A stretch of DNA of 9,883 nt, taken from NCBI GenBank assembly GCA_003229755.1, contig QIFJ01000266.1:1-9883 (forward strand), read 5' to 3'. Under the pieces are notes generated by a model. It was not told the DNA's origin. It saw only the letters and a list, made by a program, of their open reading frames with translations, and did no database searches. This DNA is from Pseudomonadota bacterium. GTDB taxonomy: Bacteria > BMS3Abin14. Below are positions 1 to 6,679 of the stretch, in pieces (the stretch's first letter is position 1; every line of letters starts with the position of its first letter). The position numbers and the translations under genes were made by a program.

Positions 1-1224
1 GACATCTTCTGCAAGCTGGCGGGATTCCTGCGCGAACCTGCCTACCTCGGCACTGGATGCGGCAAGCTCTTCAGCCGTAGTGGCAGTTTGCTCCGAGGAG
101 GCGGAAAGGGAATCCAGGTGCTCCACATTCTGGTTCATGCTTGCGTCCATCTCGATCAGCGAAGAAGAGATCTTCTCAACCTCTGAGGCAAGCTGGTCTG
201 CAAAGGCAGATACTTCATCTATCGAGGACTTGAGCTCCAGTGTTGAGGATGAGGAGTCGTTCAAATCCGAGGAAAGATTTTCGAACTGGGAGCTGACCTC
301 TCCTACGATCCTGTCCATCTCCCTGACAGCGCCAGAGACTTTCATGATCTCATCGCCCTGGATAGATGCACCCTTGGAAACTTCGTCTGTGTGCCTCTCC
401 AGATCGCTGGCTACCTCGTCCACCTTTTTTGAAGTTTTCTGTATTTCACCAACTATACGCCGCAGATTCTGCAGCATCGTTGAAATAGCCGTGGAAAGAG
501 CTCCTATCTCATCATCGGTTGCGCTTCCGACGTCGCGGCTCAGGTCTCCCTCAGCTATGGCCCTGGAAACTCCGATAAGGTTCTTTATGGGCATTGCCAG
601 AGCCCTTTGCAGCAGAGTTGCCACAACCAGGCCAGCCAGCACTCCCAGGATGCCCAGGATCGAACCTAGCTGTCTCGTCCGGCTGGTGCGGGCAAGTATT
701 TCGTTTTCCACATCCGTCATGCTCTCGTAAACGTGATTCTTCAGGGCGTTTGCCACTTCCCGGATCTGTTTTTCCCGCTCAAGAAGGGTTCCCTCCCAGG
801 ACCTGACGGCCTGTCCCGTCCTTCTAACCTTCAGCTCCTGGGAATAAGCAACCATGGCTACTCTATATTCCTTCAGCGCCATAATAAGACCATCAGTAAG
901 TTCAACCTCTCCTTCCTCAACAAGCTGTTTTTTAAACGCCTCGATATCGATCAGGAGAGTTTTGACCTTAACCAGCAGCGGCTTCAGGTCAGTCTGTTCC
1001 TGGATAATAAAGAATGCGAATTCGTTCGTAATGTTGCCGAAGATGACAAGGAGGCTATCTATTTCACGGAGCAGAGGCCGGTGTTCCTCTTCCAGGGTGC
1101 GAAGGTCATGATCAATCCTGGTAGTCTGAACAACGCCGAAGATACTGATAAAGGCTATTATGCCAACGAGGATACCGAGTCCGATGAACCGGACCCAGCG
1201 AATGGAAATGTGCATGGGCTGCAT
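1..1224 (-). CDS. Methyl-accepting chemotaxis protein (C-terminus cut by window edge)
   Basis: Transmembrane chemoreceptor expected to relay a periplasmic signal to CheA/CheW. The minus strand reads 408 codons without a stop from ATG at 1224 to the window edge. Residues about 11-32 form TM1. Residues 33-183 are a mostly helical, charged periplasmic domain of 4-helix-bundle type. Residues about 185-207 form TM2, followed by a HAMP domain (AMPIKNLIGVSRAIAEGDLS, with DDEIGAL at 237-243). From about 250 a long Ser/Thr/Glu-rich coiled coil follows, including SASSEQTATTAEELAASSAEV at 374-394 with possible methylation-site residues. The conserved signalling hairpin that contacts CheA lies outside the window, so membership of the MCP family rests on the HAMP and coiled coil; another HAMP-containing transducer is possible. 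The start overlaps the upstream stop by one base (TAATG), implying translational coupling with the secreted haem-domain gene. Confidence 0.85.
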   Translation of the reverse strand, partial: MQPMHISIRWVRFIGLGILVGIIAFISIFGVVQTTRIDHDLRTLEEEHRPLLREIDSLLVIFGNITNEFAFFIIQEQTDLKPLLVKVKTLLIDIEAFKKQLVEEGEVELTDGLIMALKEYRVAMVAYSQELKVRRTGQAVRSWEGTLLEREKQIREVANALKNHVYESMTDVENEILARTSRTRQLGSILGILGVLAGLVVATLLQRALAMPIKNLIGVSRAIAEGDLSRDVGSATDDEIGALSTAISTMLQNLRRIVGEIQKTSKKVDEVASDLERHTDEVSKGASIQGDEIMKVSGAVREMDRIVGEVSSQFENLSSDLNDSSSSTLELKSSIDEVSAFADQLASEVEKISSSLIEMDASMNQNVEHLDSLSASSEQTATTAEELAASSAEVGRFAQESRQLAEDV

Positions 1225-2108
1225 TATCTGAACACCAGGTACAGAGGATCTGATAATCTCCCCTGACCGTAGAGATTGGGCAGTGTATCGTTGAAAACCT
1301 CTCCGTAGCAGCTCTTGATAGAAACGCCGAAAAGATACTTTTTACCCGAACCTGGATCCAGCTGGACATCATCATCGTAACCGGTGTTGAATTTTCTTGC
1401 GAACTCTATTATCCATACGCCTTTACTCCAGACCCCCTTCGCCTTTACGTCAGCCCTGCTTCCCTCGGGTTCCGCAGGCGTGTACTGAAGCACAACGTCT
1501 CCCTGGTAATCCACAAGAATCCGCTTGGCCTGAGCCGGTTTCCCGGCGTCCCCCAGCCTCATGAGGTACATTGTCTTCCCGGTTCTGGTTGTAAGCTTTT
1601 TGGCCTTCTTTCCGGGCTCCGAGGAGAATACATGCGACTTGTCATCCGCGTAGCCGGAAGGGTTGGTGCGGTGTGCCTTCCAGTACCATATATCAGCCGT
1701 GTAATCGTTATCAGCAAAGTTGGATAAGTCTACCTCCCTATCCATCATATTCCACTTGAAAAAGAATGTATCCTCCCTGGCAGGACCGATCTCGTATACC
1801 TCCAGCTCCCTGTTCCATACCCAGGCTTTGTGGAGATCGTTATTGGTGGCATCCGGGTATTTGACCAGGAAGTAGAACATATCACCGGAGTAGACAGCCT
1901 TCAGTGTAATATCAGAGCCTGTCCTCTTATCTTTAATCGTATATGTATATGCGGTGGACCACGCGGAGTCGTTGTCGCTGCCGTCAAGAGTCGGCGCGCT
2001 GGAAACCCTGATAGCCACGATGTCCTGTGCCGCGTGGGTCACTGTTGCAAATGGCAATATTGTAATAGCGATCAGGAAAAACAACAGAAAAGACTTTCGA
2101 AATAACAA
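1224..2108 (-). CDS. Secreted EB_dh-type haem-binding protein
   Basis: Predicted periplasmic protein of 294 residues with an ethylbenzene-dehydrogenase-gamma-like (EB_dh, DOMON-related) haem-binding domain. Residues 1-27 are a signal peptide (RK, then a Leu/Phe/Ile core, cleavage near THAA). The mature part opens with the LDGSDNDSAWSTA element (41-53) and an SGDMFYFLVKYPD strand (74-86). The family-typical stretch ADIWYWKAHRTNPSGYADD is at 138-156. The ending DPLYLVFR resembles the closing strand of the fold. In the family a b-type haem is held by Met and Lys; Met78, Met121, Met122 and several lysines are candidates here, but the ligands cannot be assigned. There is no CxxCH, so no covalent c-type haem, and only one Cys (267). 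Start is TTG at 2108, with GGGGG 7 bases upstream. It precedes and overlaps the chemoreceptor gene, so a sensory or electron-transfer accessory role is inferred. No molybdopterin subunits are nearby. Confidence 0.72.
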   Translation of the reverse strand: MLFRKSFLLFFLIAITILPFATVTHAAQDIVAIRVSSAPTLDGSDNDSAWSTAYTYTIKDKRTGSDITLKAVYSGDMFYFLVKYPDATNNDLHKAWVWNRELEVYEIGPAREDTFFFKWNMMDREVDLSNFADNDYTADIWYWKAHRTNPSGYADDKSHVFSSEPGKKAKKLTTRTGKTMYLMRLGDAGKPAQAKRILVDYQGDVVLQYTPAEPEGSRADVKAKGVWSKGVWIIEFARKFNTGYDDDVQLDPGSGKKYLFGVSIKSCYGEVFNDTLPNLYGQGRLSDPLYLVFR

Positions 2109-2168
2109 TTATCCGCCCCCTTCTCGAAAAGACTTTTTCCCCTCAAATGCGAGGTTATCACGGAGTTT

Positions 2169-2198
2169 AATGTTCCGTTATTTTAACAAAAATGTCAA
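2169..2198 (-). promoter_or_regulatory. Possible promoter of the haem-protein/chemoreceptor pair
   Basis: On the minus strand a perfect TTGACA (2198-2193) is followed 17-18 bases later by weak -10 candidates (GAACAT or AACATT, 2175-2169). It lies about 60 bases before the TTG start at 2108. The -35 is convincing and the -10 is poor, so this is tentative; an activator-dependent or alternative sigma promoter is possible. Confidence 0.3.
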
Positions 2199-2296
2199 CC
2201 GTCACTGCCACTTAACGCTTACAAAAAAACAAGGCTATAGGCCAACAAAAAGTACAACAACCTTACACTTCCTCTCCACGGCCACGCTTTGACGTG

Positions 2297-2331
2297 GAGT
2301 CCCGAGTCTCCAGTCCCGGATCCAAGGTCAC
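2297..2331. repeat. Heptad array, consensus GAGTCCC
   Basis: Units start at 2297, 2304 and 2311 (GAGTCCC, GAGTCTC, CAGTCCC). Two decayed units follow in phase (2318, 2325), keeping TC at unit positions 4-5. The period is 7 bp. Confidence 0.6.
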
Positions 2332-2351
2332 AATAACCCACCCCCACCTGA

Positions 2352-2372
2352 CCTCCCCCCTCAAGGGGGAGG
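2352..2372. repeat. G/C-rich perfect hairpin
   Basis: CCTCCCCC (2352-2359) pairs perfectly with GGGGGAGG (2365-2372) around a 5-base loop. No T-tract follows on either strand, so an intrinsic terminator is not supported. It resembles dispersed intergenic palindromes. Confidence 0.5.
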
Positions 2373-2469
2373 GATTTATGCCAAATTACTGTAGTCCAGG
2401 CTTTTGTCTCTTTTCGTAACCCCCACCCATCGCCTGCTCCTATCCCTTATCGCCTCTTATTCCCTTCCC

Positions 2470-2490
2470 AGCGCCCAACGCCTAACACCT
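2470..2490. repeat. Heptad array, consensus AACGCCT
   Basis: Three consecutive 7-base units fit A-N-C-N-C-C-Y (AGCGCCC, AACGCCT, AACACCT). Upstream, ATCCCTT (2442) and ATCGCCT (2449) are related units also spaced by 7. It runs directly into the REP-like element at 2492. Confidence 0.5.
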
Positions 2491-2491
2491 A

Positions 2492-2523
2492 CCCTGAGCA
2501 TTGCCACCGATTTAGTCGAAGGG
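2492..2523. repeat. REP-like element, degenerate copy
   Basis: CCCTGAGC (2492-2499) and GTCGAAGGG (2515-2523) are the same two half-motifs that form the right arm of the hairpin at 9037-9055, here separated by 15 unrelated bases instead of 2. Confidence 0.45.
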
Positions 2524-2560
2524 CCCATCGCCTGCCGTTCTTTCGCCTTTGTTCTGTCCA

Positions 2561-2588
2561 CAGCCTATAGCCTACCGCCTATAGCCTG
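2561..2588. repeat. Heptad array, consensus NNGCCTA
   Basis: Four consecutive 7-base units (starts 2561, 2568, 2575, 2582) share GCCT at positions 3-6. The last position is A in three units and G in the fourth. There are no spacers. Confidence 0.7.
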
Positions 2589-2593
2589 GTTCC

Positions 2594-2622
2594 TCTAATT
2601 TCTAATGCTCTAATGTTCTAAA
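2594..2622. repeat. Heptad/octad array, consensus TCTAATG
   Basis: TCTAA recurs at 2594, 2601, 2609 and 2617, so spacings are 7, 8 and 8. It ends about 20 bases before the tetR -35 element. Confidence 0.6.
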
Positions 2623-2641
2623 CCCAATTTTCAAAATACTT

Positions 2642-2670
2642 TTGACATTGACCGACCGGTCGGTCATGCT
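2642..2670 (+). promoter_or_regulatory. Promoter of tetR and the export operon
   Basis: A perfect -35 TTGACA (2642-2647) is followed 17 bases later by a weak -10 candidate CATGCT (2665-2670). The spacer is occupied by the 18-bp palindrome. Transcription would begin near 2677, giving a very short leader before the ATG at 2687. An AATACT at 2635-2640 could instead serve as the -10 of an upstream start. Confidence 0.45.
2649..2666. promoter_or_regulatory. Perfect 18-bp palindrome, likely TetR operator
   Basis: TGACCGACCGGTCGGTCA equals its own reverse complement. It lies 20 bases before the start codon of a TetR-family gene and between that gene's -35 and -10 candidates. This is the typical place and form of a TetR-dimer operator, so binding by the adjacent regulator would block RNA polymerase. 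The symmetry and position are seen; the binding is inferred. Confidence 0.8.
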
Positions 2671-2686
2671 GTCCGGTGAGGTGAGC

Positions 2687-3328
2687 ATGACAGCAAAGAT
2701 AGTGGACAGGGAACAGAGGAGAGAAGAGATAGCAAAGGCGGCGATGGGCCTGTTTTCAGTGAAAGGCTTCGAGACTACCTCCATCAGTCAGGTAGCCCGG
2801 GCCGCTGGTATCGGTAAGGGGACTGTTTACGAGTACTTCAGTTCAAAGGACGAACTGATTGCCACCTCGATCCTTCTCTGGTGTGAAAGTATTATTGAGG
2901 GCGCCATGTCGAAAATAAGGGAGATAAAGGACCCTGAACAAAAGCTTCGGACTTTTGTACTCTTGTCCGTGGAGCCTCTTATTGCTGATGAACACTCTAT
3001 TAAAACCTCCGTTTTTATATTTCAGCTCATATTGTCAAAACTGGATAATCAGGTTTTTTTCAACACTCTTCAACAGGCCTTCAGCAATATGGGGGATATC
3101 ATAGTGGATATCATCATGGAGGGACGCCAGCAGGGTATCTTTCACATTACGGATGAAAAGGAAGCTGAAATGCTGGCGATCAACCTCATGGCCTTTCTGG
3201 ACGGGATCCTGCTGCACCACATGATCATCGGGGAAAAATTCGACCTGATTAGCCAGGTTGAGCATTACATGAAATACCTGTTGGAGGTTAATCTCCAGGT
3301 CATGATGCGGGAGGAAAAACAAAAATGA
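2687..3328 (+). CDS. TetR/AcrR-family transcriptional regulator
   Basis: One-component repressor of 213 residues. The N-terminal DNA-binding domain spans about 8-55: helix 1 RREEIAKAAMGLFSVKGFE, then the helix-turn-helix TTSISQVARAAGIGKGTVYEYF (30-51), followed by SSKDEL. The C-terminal part (about 60-205) is helical and hydrophobic, as expected of the ligand-binding and dimerisation domain; its ligand is unknown. ATG at 2687 is chosen because GGTGAGGTG stands just before it and the HTH then begins at the usual distance. An in-frame TTG at 2642 would add 15 residues but would place the operator and -35 inside the coding sequence. The stop overlaps the next start (ATGA at 3325-3328), so the regulator is the first gene of the operon and probably represses its own promoter. 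It may respond to a hydrophobic compound handled by the transporter; this is inference. Confidence 0.93.
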   Translation: MTAKIVDREQRREEIAKAAMGLFSVKGFETTSISQVARAAGIGKGTVYEYFSSKDELIATSILLWCESIIEGAMSKIREIKDPEQKLRTFVLLSVEPLIADEHSIKTSVFIFQLILSKLDNQVFFNTLQQAFSNMGDIIVDIIMEGRQQGIFHITDEKEAEMLAINLMAFLDGILLHHMIIGEKFDLISQVEHYMKYLLEVNLQVMMREEKQK

Positions 3329-4125
3329 GAGCGATTCATGAACCCGGTTATGGGAAAAAATTAACAGCTGCAGTTCTCTTCACGATACTGTTCGTACTCT
3401 CTGCGTCCGCGGCCAACGCAAAACCTCAGATCAACGCCATTGAGATCCTGGAAAAGGTGGACGATCTCTGGCGGGGCGAATCCAGCTATGCTGATATAAC
3501 CATGGAAGTCACCACCGTCCACTGGCAGAGGTCTCTGAAGATGCGAGTCTGGTCTTTAGGAAAGGATTATTCTCTCATCATCATTACCCATCCCCCCAAG
3601 GAGAGGGGTGTGGCCACGCTCAAGGCTCTCAAGAATATCTGGAACTACCTCCCCAGGGTGAACAGGGTGATCAGGGTGCCGACATCAATGATGATGGCTG
3701 AGTGGATGGGAAGCCACTTCACCAACGATGATCTGGTAAAGGAAAGTCGGATGTCGGAAGATTACGATGTCGAGATAACATTCGACGGAACTCGCGACGG
3801 GTCAGCCGTGTACGATCTAACGCTGACACCAAAGCCTGAGGCACCGGTGGTGTGGGGCAAGATCGTTACAACCGTCACAAAAGTCGATCTGCTGCCGACA
3901 AAATCACTTTATTTCGATGAGGAGGGTGAACTGGCGCGCAGCATGGTGTTCACCGGCATAAGGATGTTTGAGGGCAGAAAGATACCGGCTACTCTCACCC
4001 TGATACCTGCCGACAAGCCCATGGAAAAGACTGTAGTGCGGTATGAAGATATGAAGTTCGGGTTGGGACTAGATACGAAATTTTTCTCCCTGCGAAACCT
4101 TTCAAGAAAGGACCTGGCACGGTGA
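3325..4125 (+). CDS. LolA-like periplasmic carrier (outer membrane lipoprotein-sorting protein family)
   Basis: Exported protein of 266 residues. Residues 1-32 form a signal peptide (GKK, hydrophobic core, cleavage after ANA), with no lipobox cysteine, so it should be soluble in the periplasm. The mature part matches the LolA-like family COG2834 / LolA_like rather than classical LolA. Recognisable stretches are LKALKNIWNYLPRVNRVIRVP (99-119), MMAEWMGSHFTNDDLVKESR (123-142) and a C-terminal series of beta strands ending in FGLGLDTKFFSLRNLSR. LolA folds are half-barrels with a hydrophobic cavity for acyl chains, so the cargo is likely a lipid or lipoprotein. The start overlaps the tetR stop by four bases, with GGGAGG at 3309-3314. 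It precedes two LolC/E-like permeases, fitting a carrier that accepts substrate from an ABC extractor. It is probably not the housekeeping LolA, because of its TetR control and sequence type. Confidence 0.85.
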   Translation: MRAIHEPGYGKKLTAAVLFTILFVLSASAANAKPQINAIEILEKVDDLWRGESSYADITMEVTTVHWQRSLKMRVWSLGKDYSLIIITHPPKERGVATLKALKNIWNYLPRVNRVIRVPTSMMMAEWMGSHFTNDDLVKESRMSEDYDVEITFDGTRDGSAVYDLTLTPKPEAPVVWGKIVTTVTKVDLLPTKSLYFDEEGELARSMVFTGIRMFEGRKIPATLTLIPADKPMEKTVVRYEDMKFGLGLDTKFFSLRNLSRKDLAR

Positions 4126-5351
4126 TCCTTGTAAAAGTAGCATGGCGTAACCTCTGGAGGAATCCCCGCCGGACCATAATAACCATGTTTTCAATGGCCT
4201 TCGGGCTCTCCTTCATGATAGTAAGCCATGCCCTCATGATAGGAATGGCAGACCAGATGGTCTATTTCGCCACTTCTCTCAACACGGGGCACATCCAGAT
4301 TCACCAGGAGGACTACCTGGAAAAACGGTCAATTTATTCAAACATTAAAGATCCTTCTCCTCTTCTGGACAGGCTGAACTCGCTGGGGATCGGATCTTCA
4401 TCAGTGCGCGCCTTTTCCACGGCTCTGATAAGTTCCGGGCCGCAATCAGCGGGCGCCGCTCTCTGGGGCATAGATCCCGCCTCTGAAAGAAAGGTAACAG
4501 AACTTTACAAGCACATGGCTTCGGGAAGTTTTCTAAGCCCGGGAGATCGCGGGGCTGTAGTACTGGGCAAACATCTGGCAAAAAAGCTCAATGTAAAGCC
4601 GGGAGACGAAGTGATACTTCTCGCCCAGGCCGCGGACGGATCCCTGGGCAATGAAATTTATACCGTGAAGGGTATTCTGAACGCGGTAGGGGCAGCCCTG
4701 GACCGTACGGGTGTTATTATCTCACTTCCTGACCTGGATTTCCTCCTCTCCCTGGGGGGCAGGGTTCACGAGATCGCTATACGCCTGGATAAACCCGGCA
4801 ACCTTGAGCAAGCCAAAGCAATAGTAAAAAGCTCATTAAAAGATAGTGGTCTTGAAGTAAAATCCTGGAAGGAGATCATGCCGACTATTTCACAGATGGT
4901 GGACCTCCACCAGGTCAGCTCCATGATAATCCTTATTATTATCTTTGCTGTAGCGTCCCTGGGCATCATGAATACACAACTGATGTCCATTTTTGAGAGG
5001 ACCCGCGAGATAGGAGTTATGAGGGCCATCGGCCTTGGCCCCTCTAAAGTGATTACAATGATCGCGCTGGAGACATTTTTCATGACGGTTATTGCGGGAG
5101 CAGCAGGTTCTCTTGCAGGAGCCCTGTGGGCCTTTCGCCTCCAGACCCACGGACTGGACCTCAGGAAATACGTAGGCGAGATCGACCTGGGGGGTATTAT
5201 TTTCGACACCTTGATCAAGGCGCATTTTTCCGTTTCTACGGTAGTCGAACCTCTTATCGTAATGGTGGCCGTAGTCCTGCTGGCTACAATTTATCCAGCC
5301 ATCAGGGCGATTCGTATAAGCCCTGTAGACGCGTTGGGAAGAGGCAGGTGA
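4122..5351 (+). CDS. ABC transporter permease, FtsX/MacB (LolC/E-like) type
   Basis: Inner-membrane subunit of 409 residues with the four-TM layout of type VII (mechanotransmission) ABC transporters. A positively charged start (RNLWRNPRRT) precedes TM1 at about 18-40. A periplasmic MacB_PCD domain covers about 41-265, and three TM segments lie near 266-287, 313-338 and 373-395. The cytoplasmic coupling segment ERTREIGVMRAIG (292-304), diagnostic of the FtsX domain, is intact. The start is GTG at 4122, overlapping the carrier stop (GTGA), with AAAGGA at 4107-4112. Its stop overlaps the next permease by one base. The pair probably forms a heterodimer like LolC-LolE, driven by the ATPase at 6680. 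The THGLDL motif at 342-347 recurs in the partner. Confidence 0.92.
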   Translation: MILVKVAWRNLWRNPRRTIITMFSMAFGLSFMIVSHALMIGMADQMVYFATSLNTGHIQIHQEDYLEKRSIYSNIKDPSPLLDRLNSLGIGSSSVRAFSTALISSGPQSAGAALWGIDPASERKVTELYKHMASGSFLSPGDRGAVVLGKHLAKKLNVKPGDEVILLAQAADGSLGNEIYTVKGILNAVGAALDRTGVIISLPDLDFLLSLGGRVHEIAIRLDKPGNLEQAKAIVKSSLKDSGLEVKSWKEIMPTISQMVDLHQVSSMIILIIIFAVASLGIMNTQLMSIFERTREIGVMRAIGLGPSKVITMIALETFFMTVIAGAAGSLAGALWAFRLQTHGLDLRKYVGEIDLGGIIFDTLIKAHFSVSTVVEPLIVMVAVVLLATIYPAIRAIRISPVDALGRGR

Positions 5352-6577
5352 TGATCGTAAAGCTCGCTGCCAGAAACCTGCGGCGCTACCTGAGAAGGAC
5401 TCTACTTACCCTTACCGGAATAGCCTTTGGCACGGCCCTCGCCATGATCGCGATCGGGCTGGGAGATGGCACCCATGATATGATGATCAGAAACGGACTC
5501 CAGCTCGGGCAGGGACACATCACGATCCAGCCGGAAGGCTACCTCCAGTCACCATCCGCGGGCCTTTTCCTGAAGGAAACCTCCGGCCTTCTGAAAATTA
5601 TTTCTTCTGAACCGGAAGTAGCGCTCTCATATCCCCGTGTCCGGGGCGAAGGGATACTTAGCTCCGCATCGGGAGGGGAAGGCATAAGTTTCATGGGTAT
5701 AGACCCCGGGATCGAGGGGGAGGGTGAACTTGTCCTGAGAAGCATGGACAGCGGGGAATTTCTGGATGGTCCTGAAGGCAACTGGATCGTTATCGGCAAG
5801 AAGCTGGCTGAGCTGCTGAGCCTGAAGGTCGGGCGAAAAACGGTCCTTACGGTCCAGGATTCCCAAGGGCAGATCACGAGTACGCTTTTACGGGTGAAAG
5901 GGATCTTTCACTCAGGCTCCCCGGAGATAGACCGCATATATACCCTCATCCCCATAAAAACAGTCCAGAAAACCCTGGCCATGGGCAACGGTGTAACATC
6001 TATCGCAGTCTACCTGAAGGAAAACCGTGAAACGAAGACCGTTCTGAAAAAACTGAGAAGCTCTATCTCCTCGGAAAAGATAGCCGTTCTTCCCTGGCAG
6101 AAGATTCAGCCCTCCCTCAGGGATTTTGTCGTTCTGGATGACGCTTTTGGCTATCTGTACTACCTGATTATCCTGATTATCGTCTCCATAGGAGTTCTCA
6201 ACACCGTGCTCATGTCGGTAATGGATCGAAAAAGGGAAATAGGTATTCTCATGGCGGTGGGGATGAGGCCCGGATCAGTACTCAGAATGATCCTCGCGGA
6301 AACGTGCCTCATCGCGCTCCTGGGAACTGCCTCCGGCCTGATCATCGGCTACGGCTTTCACTATTACTTCGCCACTCACGGACTGGACCTGAGTTCATTC
6401 GTGGGAGAGTTCAGCCTCGCCGGCACGGTTCTGGACCCCGTATATTATTCCAGCTTGAGACCTGCCAGGATCATCCAGATCTTCACTGTGATCATCCTGA
6501 CGACTATAACCATGGGGATCTATCCGGCTTTTAAAGCAGCCCGAACCGAACCTGTGGAGGCGATGGAAAAACCGTAG
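5351..6577 (+). CDS. Second FtsX/MacB (LolC/E-like) ABC permease
   Basis: Paralogue of the preceding gene, 408 residues. Residues RRYLRRTLL precede TM1 (about 15-37). The periplasmic domain is about 38-266, and TM segments lie near 268-290, 312-336 and 373-395. The coupling segment DRKREIGILMAVG (292-304) sits at exactly the same position as in the partner, as does THGLDL (342-347) with the following VGE. ATG at 5351 is chosen because it overlaps the upstream stop (TGATG), has AGAGG at 5340-5344, and begins the same M-I-x-V-K-x-A pattern. The open frame extends back to 5126, but that extension is an out-of-frame reading of permease 1. GTG at 5348 is an equivalent alternative start. Likely role: the other half of a heterodimeric extraction channel. 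Confidence 0.92.
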   Translation: MIVKLAARNLRRYLRRTLLTLTGIAFGTALAMIAIGLGDGTHDMMIRNGLQLGQGHITIQPEGYLQSPSAGLFLKETSGLLKIISSEPEVALSYPRVRGEGILSSASGGEGISFMGIDPGIEGEGELVLRSMDSGEFLDGPEGNWIVIGKKLAELLSLKVGRKTVLTVQDSQGQITSTLLRVKGIFHSGSPEIDRIYTLIPIKTVQKTLAMGNGVTSIAVYLKENRETKTVLKKLRSSISSEKIAVLPWQKIQPSLRDFVVLDDAFGYLYYLIILIIVSIGVLNTVLMSVMDRKREIGILMAVGMRPGSVLRMILAETCLIALLGTASGLIIGYGFHYYFATHGLDLSSFVGEFSLAGTVLDPVYYSSLRPARIIQIFTVIILTTITMGIYPAFKAARTEPVEAMEKP

Positions 6578-6586
6578 AGTATAAAA

Positions 6587-6621
6587 CGAGTTCCAGGTTC
6601 CAGGTTCCAGGTTCCAAGTAA
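6587..6621 (+). repeat. 35-bp direct repeat, copy 1 (heptad GTTCCAG)
   Basis: CGA, then GTTCCAG three times and GTTCCAA once (6590-6617), then GTAA. It begins 10 bases after the stop of permease 2. The same 35-bp block recurs at 7368-7402 with only two mismatches. Confidence 0.85.
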
Positions 6622-6652
6622 AGTCAAACTATTTGATTATTTGGAACCTGGA
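6606..6652 (+). repeat. Stem-loop between permease 2 and the ATPase
   Basis: TCCAGGTTCCAA (6606-6617), the last part of the heptad array, pairs perfectly over 12 bp with TTGGAACCTGGA (6641-6652). The 23-base loop contains a second small stem (TCAAA/TTTGA). There is no T-tract, so it is unlikely to terminate transcription. RNA processing or stability of the downstream message is possible. Confidence 0.65.
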
Positions 6653-6679
6653 GCCAACTAATAAATTCAGGAGCAACCT

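Larger units (their letters stand above)
2109..2641. other. Divergent intergenic region, repeat-rich, no gene
   Basis: This 533-base gap separates the minus-strand haem-protein gene from the plus-strand tetR. I see no credible gene: the open frames crossing it lack a ribosome site and recognisable protein content. It holds the leader of the leftward gene, a small inverted repeat (CTCCACG 2274-2280 with CGTGGAG 2293-2299), a G/C hairpin at 2352-2372, four 7-bp-period arrays and one REP-like half element. The segment from about 2400 to 2590 is strikingly pyrimidine-rich on the plus strand. Confidence 0.7.

Noticed and set aside
80..730. Plus-strand open frame of 216 residues, and another at 733-1266
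   Set aside because: Both lie antisense to the chemoreceptor, whose minus-strand reading is continuous from 1224 to the edge and has recognisable TM, HAMP and coiled-coil regions. The plus-strand proteins are Ser/Arg-rich with no family resemblance.
1224..2108. Haem-domain protein as a c-type cytochrome
   Set aside because: There is no CxxCH motif and only one cysteine in the whole protein.
2352..2372. G/C hairpin as an intrinsic terminator
   Set aside because: No U-tract follows on either strand, and it lies upstream of both neighbouring genes, where no transcript needs to end.
2404..2598. Short plus-strand open frames in 1954-2598
   Set aside because: They run through pyrimidine-rich DNA and repeat arrays, have no ribosome site, and show low-complexity products.
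2642..2686. TTG start that would lengthen the TetR protein by 15 residues
   Set aside because: The codon is part of the -35 hexamer and the extension would translate the operator palindrome. ATG at 2687 has a good ribosome site.
4766..5218. Minus-strand open frames inside the permease and ATPase genes (also 6827-7384)
   Set aside because: They are antisense to genes with full motif support, with no independent start signal.
5126..5350. 75-residue N-terminal extension of permease 2
   Set aside because: It overlaps the in-frame, well-conserved C-terminus of permease 1 in another frame. The ATG at 5351 has a ribosome site and aligns with the paralogue's start.
6590..6617. Tandem units considered as a CRISPR array
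   Set aside because: Units are 7 bp without spacers, and no cas gene is present.
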